DNA of 53,688 nt from DASSCW01 sp036556695 (lineage in GTDB: Bacteria; Chloroflexota; Limnocylindria; QHBO01): assembly GCA_036556695.1 (NCBI GenBank), contig DATBIY010000021.1, forward strand, positions 1 to 53,688, read 5' to 3'. A program made the position numbers and the translations under genes. Positions 48,158 through 53,688 of the stretch are shown here, one piece after another. How positions within the stretch are numbered: position 1 is the first letter of the stretch; each line of letters begins with the position of its first letter. Under the pieces are notes generated by a model. The model made no database searches and was not told the DNA's origin. It saw only the letters and a list, made by a program, of their open reading frames with translations.

Positions 48158-50419
48158 ATGACCTTCGATCGTGTCCCGATCGTCGAGGCCGCCCTCGACG
48201 CCTACCTCGCCGACGCCCCGGCTGACGTTGCGCCGCTGCCAGCGGATTCGCCGCTCCGCGGCGGCTCGACGCTCACTGCCCGGATGGCAATGCAGCTCTT
48301 CGAGGACCAGGTCGCCTCGCGCGCGGTGGACGTGGCGGCCCGCGAACTGAAGAAGAGCAACCGCAGCTTCTACACGATCAGCTCTGCCGGCCACGAGAAC
48401 AACGCCGTGCTCGGCGCCCAGCTGCGCATCAACGACCCGGCATTCCTGCACTACCGCTCCGGCGGCTTCTTCATGGCCCGCGCACGGCAGCTGCCGGGCA
48501 GCACGCCCGTGTTCGACACGCTGCTGGGCGTGGTGGCCAGCAGCGACGAGCCCATCGCCGGGGGCCGGCACAAGGTGTGGGGCAGCCGGCCGTTGTGGAT
48601 CCCGCCCCAGACCTCGACCATCGCCAGCCACCTGCCGAAGGCGGTGGGGCTGGCGTTCAGCCTGGCCCGTGCCCGGCGTCTGGGGGTGGACGGCGAGCTG
48701 CCGGCGGACAGCGTGGTCGTCTGCTCGTTCGGCGACGCATCGGCCAACCATGCCAGCGCCCTGGCGGCGATCAACACGGCGCGCTACGCGGTGCGCATCG
48801 GCCTGCCCATGCCGATCCTGTTCGTGTGTGAGGACAACGGCACTGGCATCAGCGTGCCGACACCCGAGGGCTGGATCGCCGATACCTTCGGCAGCCAGCC
48901 GCACCTGCGCTACGTGCAGGCCGCGGGCGAGCTGGACGACGTCTGGGAGAAATCGGCGGAGGCCATCCGTCACGCGCGGACCGCCAGGCAGCCGGCCTTC
49001 CTGCACCTGCGAACCGTTCGGCTGTGGGGACATGCCGGCAGCGATGCGGAGCATGCCTACCGCTCCCCAGCCGAGATCGCCGCCGTCGAGGCGGAGGATC
49101 CGCTGCTGCGCAACGCCCGCCGCATGGTCGAGTCCGGCGCAGCCACGCCGGCCATGCTGCGAGAGCTGGTGGACGCCACCCGGGAGCGGGTGATGGCCGC
49201 CGCCGAAGAGGCGACAACGCGGGCGCGACTGACCACCACCGCCCAGGTGACCGCGCCGCTGGCGCCGTACCACCCCTCCCGCGTCGCCGAACGCGCCAGC
49301 CGGCCGGTGCTGGCCCGCGAGGAGCGGGAGGAAGCGCTGGGCGGCCTGCCGGAGGAGGCGACGAACCCCAACGCCCGCACGCTGGCCGGCAACCTGAACG
49401 CCTCGCTGGCCGATGAGCTGGCGCGCCGCCCGGAGCTGATCCTGTTCGGCGAGGACGTCGGCCGCAAGGGCGGCGTCTACAACGTGACGAACGGCCTGCA
49501 GCGCCGCTTCGGGATGGGGCGGGTGTTCGACACGCTGCTAGACGAGACCTCGATCCTGGGCATCGCCCAGGGGGCGGGGCACATCGGCCTGCTGCCGGTG
49601 CCCGAGATCCAGTACCTGGCCTACCTGCACAACGCGCTGGATCAGATCCGCGGCGAGGCCGCCACGCTCCAGTTCTTCTCCTCAGGCCAGTTCCGCAACC
49701 CCATGGTCGTGCGCCTGCCGGGCCTGGCCTACCAGAAGGGCTTCGGCGGGCACTTCCACAACGACAACAGCATCGGCGCGCTGCGCGACATCCCCGGCCT
49801 GCTGCTGGCCGTCCCGTCACGTGGCGACGATGCGGCACGCATGCTGCGCGGCTGCGTGGCCATAGCGGCCGAGGACGGGCGGGTGGTTGCCTTCATCGAG
49901 CCCATCGCCCTCTACCACGAGAAGGACCTGCACGACGATGGCGACGGCGGCTGGCTGACCGACTATCCGCCACCCCCATCGCACCTGCTGCCCGGCGAGC
50001 CGGGCCTGTACGAAGCCGATGACTCTCACGAAGCCGACGTGCTGCTCGTCAGCTACGCCAACGGGCTGCGCCTGTCGCTGCAGGCCCAGCGCCAGCTGCT
50101 GCAGCAGCACGGCGTGCGCGCCCGGGTCATGGACCTGCGCTGGCTGAACCCGCTGCCGACCGAGGCACTGCGGCAGCACGCCGGCCACGTGCCGGCCGTC
50201 CTGGTCGTGGACGAGTGCCGCGCGACCGGTGGCGGCGTGGCCGACGCGATCGTTGCCGACCTGGCCGAGTCGGGAGCCGCAGCCTCGCTGGCCAGCGTGC
50301 GGGCGGTGGATTCATTCGTGCCACTGGGTCCGGCCACGGCCGCCGTCCTGGTCAGCACCAGGCAGATCGTCGACGGCGCGCTGGCGCTGGTCGGCGAAGG
50401 CGCGGTGGCGCGGCCATGA
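48158..50419 (+). CDS. Fused 2-oxoacid dehydrogenase E1 (alpha-beta), branched-chain type
   Basis: The 753-residue product joins E1-alpha and E1-beta, which are usually separate. Residues about 1-370 are E1-alpha: SISSAGHE-like YTISSAGHENNAV, LHYRSGG, SHLPKAVGLAFSLARAR, and the TPP motif GDASANHASALAAINTA (192-208) to CEDNGTGIS (224-232). Residues about 400-750 are E1-beta: ELILFGEDVGRKGGVYNVTN, FDTLLDETSILGIAQGAGHI, VRLPGLAYQKGFGGHFHND, and DLRWLNPLPTEAL. It should decarboxylate branched-chain 2-oxoacids and pass the acyl group to an E2 lipoyl enzyme that is not in the window. The start is at MTFDRVPIVEA. Confidence 0.9.
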   Translation: MTFDRVPIVEAALDAYLADAPADVAPLPADSPLRGGSTLTARMAMQLFEDQVASRAVDVAARELKKSNRSFYTISSAGHENNAVLGAQLRINDPAFLHYRSGGFFMARARQLPGSTPVFDTLLGVVASSDEPIAGGRHKVWGSRPLWIPPQTSTIASHLPKAVGLAFSLARARRLGVDGELPADSVVVCSFGDASANHASALAAINTARYAVRIGLPMPILFVCEDNGTGISVPTPEGWIADTFGSQPHLRYVQAAGELDDVWEKSAEAIRHARTARQPAFLHLRTVRLWGHAGSDAEHAYRSPAEIAAVEAEDPLLRNARRMVESGAATPAMLRELVDATRERVMAAAEEATTRARLTTTAQVTAPLAPYHPSRVAERASRPVLAREEREEALGGLPEEATNPNARTLAGNLNASLADELARRPELILFGEDVGRKGGVYNVTNGLQRRFGMGRVFDTLLDETSILGIAQGAGHIGLLPVPEIQYLAYLHNALDQIRGEAATLQFFSSGQFRNPMVVRLPGLAYQKGFGGHFHNDNSIGALRDIPGLLLAVPSRGDDAARMLRGCVAIAAEDGRVVAFIEPIALYHEKDLHDDGDGGWLTDYPPPPSHLLPGEPGLYEADDSHEADVLLVSYANGLRLSLQAQRQLLQQHGVRARVMDLRWLNPLPTEALRQHAGHVPAVLVVDECRATGGGVADAIVADLAESGAAASLASVRAVDSFVPLGPATAAVLVSTRQIVDGALALVGEGAVARP

Positions 50420-51438
50420 CCGCGCGGCCGCGGGCCATCCTGGTCTGCCACGCCGGCGGCGCCACGGGCGTCGTGCCACCGGGGTCGCTGCCCGCCAGCC
50501 ATCCGCTGATCGATGCCATCGACGCCATGCGCCTGGAATACGGGCTCGATCCCCTGGCGGAGCTGGACCGCGCGGCCTTCGACCCGGCACGCCACCTGCG
50601 GCCCGCCAACGCGGCCGCGGCGCTCTTCGTGCGGGCGCTGCTCGACGGCGAGCGCGCCGAGGACGACGTCGAGCTGGTGGCCATCACCGGCAGCTCCATC
50701 GGCTGGTACACCGCGCTGGCAGTCGCCGGCGCCCTTCCGCTGGCCGATGCCTTCCGCGCGCTGCAGGAAGTGGCCCTACTCGGCGAGCAGCTTGCCGCGA
50801 CCAGGGGCGGAGGCCAGGTCCTCTATCCGGTGACGGACGCCGGCTGGCGTCCCGCCGCGGACCAACAGGCAGCCGTCGTCGAAGCGCTGGCCAACGGCTC
50901 CGGCGGCGCCGGAGGGACGTATCGCAGCATCGATTTCGGCAGCTACCAGGTGTTGGCCGGCGACGCACAAGGTGTGGCGATGCTGCTCGAGCGCCTGCCG
51001 GCCGTCCGGCACGGCGAGCGTCGCTTCCCGCTGCGCCTGGCGCTGCAGGGACCTGATCATTCGCCGCTGGCCGAGGACGTTGCCGAGGCGGCCGGGGATC
51101 GGCTGTCGCTGCGCTGGCAGGCTCCGCGCGTGCCGCTGGTGGACGGCCGCGGAGCGCGCTGGTCGCCGTGGTCGACCGACCCGGCGGCGCTGCGCCACTA
51201 CTCGCTCGGCGCGCTCTTGGTGGAGCCATTCGACTTCGCAACTGCCCTGCGCGTGACGCTGCGCGAGTACGCGCCGGATCACGTGGTGGTCGCCGGGCCA
51301 GCGGGTCCGCTGAACGCCATCGTCGGACAGCTGCTGGTGGCCGAGGGCTATCGCGGCATGCGCGACAAAGCCGCCTTCCAGGCGGCTCAACGCTCGGCCA
51401 CGCCGCTGGTGCTGTCGATGGGCCAGGCTACCGCATGA
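50416..51438 (+). CDS. FabD-like acyltransferase
   Basis: The 340-residue product overlaps the E1 stop by 4 bp (ATGA). It resembles malonyl-CoA:ACP transacylase: the nucleophile elbow VAITGSSIGWYTALAVAGAL aligns with GHSLGEYxALxxAGAL, with Ser94 as nucleophile but the His before it replaced by Ser. LQGPDHSPLAEDVAEAAG carries the partner His215. The numbering (Ser92/His201 in E. coli FabD) is close. The rest is divergent, so the acyl donor and acceptor are unknown. It may move an acyl group related to the E1 product. Confidence 0.75.
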   Translation: MTARPRAILVCHAGGATGVVPPGSLPASHPLIDAIDAMRLEYGLDPLAELDRAAFDPARHLRPANAAAALFVRALLDGERAEDDVELVAITGSSIGWYTALAVAGALPLADAFRALQEVALLGEQLAATRGGGQVLYPVTDAGWRPAADQQAAVVEALANGSGGAGGTYRSIDFGSYQVLAGDAQGVAMLLERLPAVRHGERRFPLRLALQGPDHSPLAEDVAEAAGDRLSLRWQAPRVPLVDGRGARWSPWSTDPAALRHYSLGALLVEPFDFATALRVTLREYAPDHVVVAGPAGPLNAIVGQLLVAEGYRGMRDKAAFQAAQRSATPLVLSMGQATA

Positions 51439-52349
51439 CCGCGGCCGCGCCACAGCTCCGCCCGGACGCCACGGCCTTCGTGCTGGTCGAGCCGCTCGAC
51501 CTCGCCGCGACCCTCTGGCCGGTGGCGCACGGGACCGGTGATCGGACCATCCGCATCGGCCGCGGCGAGGCCTGGCGAGCCAGTCTGACCCCCTTCGGAC
51601 CGGCGACGCTGCGAGTGGTGCAGGTCGAGGGCGGCGTATCGGCGACGGCATGGGGGCCGGGCGCCGACTGGGCGGCTTCGCAGGCGGGCGCGCTGGTGGG
51701 CGCCGATGACGAGCGTCCCGACATGACCGGCTGGCACCCGCTGCTCCGCGAGGTCGCGCGGCGCAATCCGGGCCTGCGCCTGCCCCGCACCGGCCGGCCC
51801 TGGGAGGCGCTGCTGCCGGCGATCTGCGAGCAGAAGGTCACCGGTCGCGAGGCGCGGGCCGCCTTCCAGGGCATCGTCCGCGCGTACGGCACCGACGCGC
51901 CGGGGCCCGGGCGACTTCGGCTGCCGCCGGAGCCATCGGTCCTGGCCCGGCTGCCGTACTTCGCCTTCCACCGCTTCGGCCTGGAGCGACGCCGCGCGGA
52001 CATCATTCGCCACGCGGCGGAGCTGGCCCCACGGCTGGAGGGCAGGCCAGCCGGCGATGTGCGGAGGATGCTGGAGTCCCTGCCGGGTATCGGTCCATGG
52101 ACCACGGCCGAGGTGCTGCGCGTGGCCTATGGCGACGCCGATGCCGTCAGTGTGGGCGACTACCACATCCCCAGCGTGGTGGCCTGGGCGCTGGCCGGCG
52201 AGCGCAGGGCCGATGACGCCCGCATGCTCGAGCTGCTGGAGCCGTATCGCGGCCAACGTGGCCGGGTGCAGCGCCTGCTGGAGGTCTCCGGCATCTGGCC
52301 GGAGCGCCGCGGCCCGCGCATGGCGCCGCGCGACATCAGCGGCCAGTAA
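51435..52349 (+). CDS. AlkA-like DNA-3-methyladenine glycosylase (HhH-GPD)
   Basis: The 304-residue product starts at an ATG overlapping the FabD-like stop (ATGA). It has an N-terminal beta domain like AlkA, then the HhH-GPD fold: RPWEALLPAICEQKVTGREA (helices), LPGIGPWTTAEVLRVAYGDA (helix-hairpin-helix, 216-235), and VSVGDYHIPSVVAWALAG, where Asp242 is the catalytic Asp. It excises alkylated bases. It has no obvious link to the E1 and acyltransferase genes but is translationally coupled to them. Confidence 0.9.
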   Translation: MTAAAPQLRPDATAFVLVEPLDLAATLWPVAHGTGDRTIRIGRGEAWRASLTPFGPATLRVVQVEGGVSATAWGPGADWAASQAGALVGADDERPDMTGWHPLLREVARRNPGLRLPRTGRPWEALLPAICEQKVTGREARAAFQGIVRAYGTDAPGPGRLRLPPEPSVLARLPYFAFHRFGLERRRADIIRHAAELAPRLEGRPAGDVRRMLESLPGIGPWTTAEVLRVAYGDADAVSVGDYHIPSVVAWALAGERRADDARMLELLEPYRGQRGRVQRLLEVSGIWPERRGPRMAPRDISGQ

Positions 52350-52363
52350 GGGCGCCGGAGCCG

Positions 52364-53593
52364 ATGCGGATCGCGATTGCCACCGTCGGGACGACCGGCG
52401 ACGTGGTGCCGTTCACCGCCCTGGTCGAGGGCCTGCGGATTGCCGGGCACGAGGTCACTGCCGTCTCCTGGGAGCTGCACCGGGGCGCCTTCGAGCGCGC
52501 CGGCGCTCGATTCGTTGCGGCCGGGCCAACCACCAGCTGGGACGACATCGCCGATACCGCCGCGCGAGCGGCCGCCGCTGGCTCGCCGCTCGCCCAGGTG
52601 GCCGTGCTGCGCGACTTCCACCTGCGCGATGCGGCCGCTCACCACGCCGCGCTGCGCGAGGCATTGGTCGGCCACGACCTGGTCCTGCTGCACGGCATTC
52701 ATACCCTGGCCGAGGCCGCTGCCCGGGATGCCGGGCTGCGCTGGGTCACGGCAGTCTTCGACCCGGTGCTGCTGCCCACCTTGTCCGCGCCGCCGGCCGG
52801 CATGCCACGCATGGGTCCGTTCAACCGGCTGGCGTGGCGGATGCTCGACGGCATGCTGCGACGCCAGGACGGCCCGCTGCGCCAGGCGCTGCTGGAGGCC
52901 GGCAGCCCGTCGGCCGAGGCGGTGACCATGTTCCGCGCCCGCTCGCAGCGCCTGCACCTGGTGGCGGTCTCGCCGTCGATCGCTCCCCCGCCACCGGACC
53001 TGGCACCGTCCAGCCACTTCACCGGTGCCTGGCTGCGGGGCGGCGAGCCCGAACCCTTGCCGTCGACGCTGCTGTCCTTCCTTGATGCCGGCGAGCCACC
53101 GGTGGTGGCCACCTTCGGGTCGATGGCGGTGGCCGACCGCGCCGCGCTCGAAATGGCCGTGCTGGAGGGCATGCGGCAGGCCGGTCGGCGGCTGGTCCTG
53201 CAGGATCCGGGCACGGAGGTTGAAGCGGAGTCGGCGGACGGCGTGCTGCGGATTGGCCCAGCCGACCACCGGGCGCTGTTCGGCCGCGCGGCGGCCGTCA
53301 TCCATCATGGTGGAGCGGGCACCGCCCACGCCGCGGCCGCGGCCGGGATCCCGAGCGCGGTGGTGCCGCACGTCGGCGACCAGCCGTTCTGGGCGGCGCG
53401 CCTGCACGCGCTGGGCGTGGCGCCGGAGCCGCTGCCGGTCGCCAAGGTGAGTGCCGCTGAAGTGGCGAGCCGCGTCCGTGAGGCCACGTCCGAGGAGATG
53501 CGACAAGCCGCCGCCGCGCTGGGCGCGATGCTGGCGGCGGAAAAGGGCGTGGCGTCCGCGGTGGGTCTGCTGGAGACCGCTGCCGAGGTCTAG
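52364..53593 (+). CDS. UGT/MGT-like glycosyltransferase (GT1)
   Basis: The 409-residue product has the GT-B layout of macrolide/sterol glucosyltransferases. The N-terminal half starts IAIATVGTTGDVVPFTALVE. The C-terminal half contains PVVATFGSMA, then RIGPADHRALFGRAAAVIHH and GGAGTAHAAAAAGIPSAVVP, the UGT nucleotide-sugar motif. The acceptor is unknown; lipids or small hydrophobic molecules are usual for such proteins. GGAG lies 4 nt before the ATG, 14 bp after the AlkA stop. Its stop overlaps the stop of the next, minus-strand gene in CTAG. Confidence 0.88.
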   Translation: MRIAIATVGTTGDVVPFTALVEGLRIAGHEVTAVSWELHRGAFERAGARFVAAGPTTSWDDIADTAARAAAAGSPLAQVAVLRDFHLRDAAAHHAALREALVGHDLVLLHGIHTLAEAAARDAGLRWVTAVFDPVLLPTLSAPPAGMPRMGPFNRLAWRMLDGMLRRQDGPLRQALLEAGSPSAEAVTMFRARSQRLHLVAVSPSIAPPPPDLAPSSHFTGAWLRGGEPEPLPSTLLSFLDAGEPPVVATFGSMAVADRAALEMAVLEGMRQAGRRLVLQDPGTEVEAESADGVLRIGPADHRALFGRAAAVIHHGGAGTAHAAAAAGIPSAVVPHVGDQPFWAARLHALGVAPEPLPVAKVSAAEVASRVREATSEEMRQAAAALGAMLAAEKGVASAVGLLETAAEV

Positions 53594-53688
53594 CCGGCTC
53601 CACCCGCCTCGGCGGAGAGCACCTTCGGTACGTAGGTCAGCACCTGGGTGCTCCGGTCCAGCGTCCGCGCGTCGACCAGCTCCAGGTC
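53590..53688 (-). CDS. 3' end of a minus-strand gene, unidentified
   Basis: From the right edge an open frame runs 32 codons to a TAG at 53592-53590: DLELVDARTLDRSTQVLTYV, then PKVLSAEAGGAG. The sequence is a plausible C-terminus of a soluble protein, but nothing identifies it. The gene's 5' part lies beyond the window. Confidence 0.45.
   Translation of the reverse strand, partial: DLELVDARTLDRSTQVLTYVPKVLSAEAGGAG

Noticed and set aside
48071..49273. 400-codon minus-strand frame
   Set aside because: Antisense to the E1 alpha domain, which has clear TPP motifs; no recognisable domain of its own.
46898..50419. 1173-codon frame as one long protein
   Set aside because: The first 420 codons overlap the EamA gene in another frame and are Arg/Gly-rich noise; E1 homology starts at 48158.
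1..53688. tRNA, rRNA, riboswitch or mobile element
   Set aside because: None was recognised on either strand: no CCA-ended cloverleaf, no transposase or integrase motif, no terminal-repeat pair flanking a transposase.

Overview
The window is about 70% G+C and packed with genes on both strands. There are no rRNA or tRNA genes, IS elements or CRISPR arrays. Several things suggest a Chloroflexota bacterium (Limnocylindria/Ellin-type, or a high-GC relative such as an actinobacterium): an MshC-like CysRS, an IcmA-type acyl-CoA mutase, many lipoprotein-type ABC binding proteins, GTG/TTG starts, and a recurrent -10 box placed 6-9 nt upstream of start codons (leaderless transcripts). This placement is an inference from protein resemblance, not a phylogeny.

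Layout. 1-2746: 3' part of a glycine betaine/choline (Opu) ABC operon, closed by a strong terminator at 2770-2806 whose distal arm carries the next promoter's -10 box. 2818-8289: DUF1684 protein, zinc-ribbon membrane protein, RlpA-like secreted protein, TPM-domain protein with a poly-Gly tail, a multi-module DNA-binding protein and an LLM-type oxidoreductase. 8290-8469: a lower-GC spacer with inverted repeats. 8470-12131: dodecin, HhH-PHP protein, phosphotriesterase-like protein and a glutamate-dehydrogenase homologue that lacks the key lysines. 12153-14850 (minus): ECF sigma factor, a membrane-anchored beta-propeller (putative anti-sigma) and a lipoprotein. 14981-23402: acyl-CoA mutase large subunit with isobutyryl-CoA mutase signature residues, FEN-type exonuclease, SpoIID-like secreted protein, MFS transporter, small membrane proteins (one of 35 aa) and CysRS.

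23389-34237: an oligopeptide ABC importer (binding protein, OppB, a fused OppC-OppD, OppF), with an S9 peptidase divergent from it and a penicillin-acylase-family hydrolase close by; together they look like peptide/amide uptake and breakdown. 34239-42368: acyl-CoA dehydrogenase, an FTR1 iron permease behind a near-consensus DtxR/IdeR box, dienelactone hydrolase, TPR-rhomboid protease, BldC-like regulator, 2Fe-2S ferredoxin, a GT2 glycosyltransferase carrying the CysRS C-terminal domain at its N-terminus, a small HExxH-like protein and a DUF3352 protein. 42462-46936 (minus): a spermidine/putrescine-type ABC operon ending in a cupin. 47061-53593: an EamA transporter, then a tightly overlapping operon of fused branched-chain 2-oxoacid dehydrogenase E1, FabD-like acyltransferase, AlkA-like DNA glycosylase and UGT-like glycosyltransferase. 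The last 99 bases hold the 3' end of a minus-strand gene.

The least ordinary items are the CysRS-domain/GT2 fusion, the GDH homologue without catalytic lysines, two promoters 31 kb apart that share a triple 11-bp CTTA repeat, the sigma/propeller/lipoprotein unit, and the mixed-function E1-acyltransferase-glycosylase-glycosyltransferase operon. All functional statements come from reading motifs; no database search was run.
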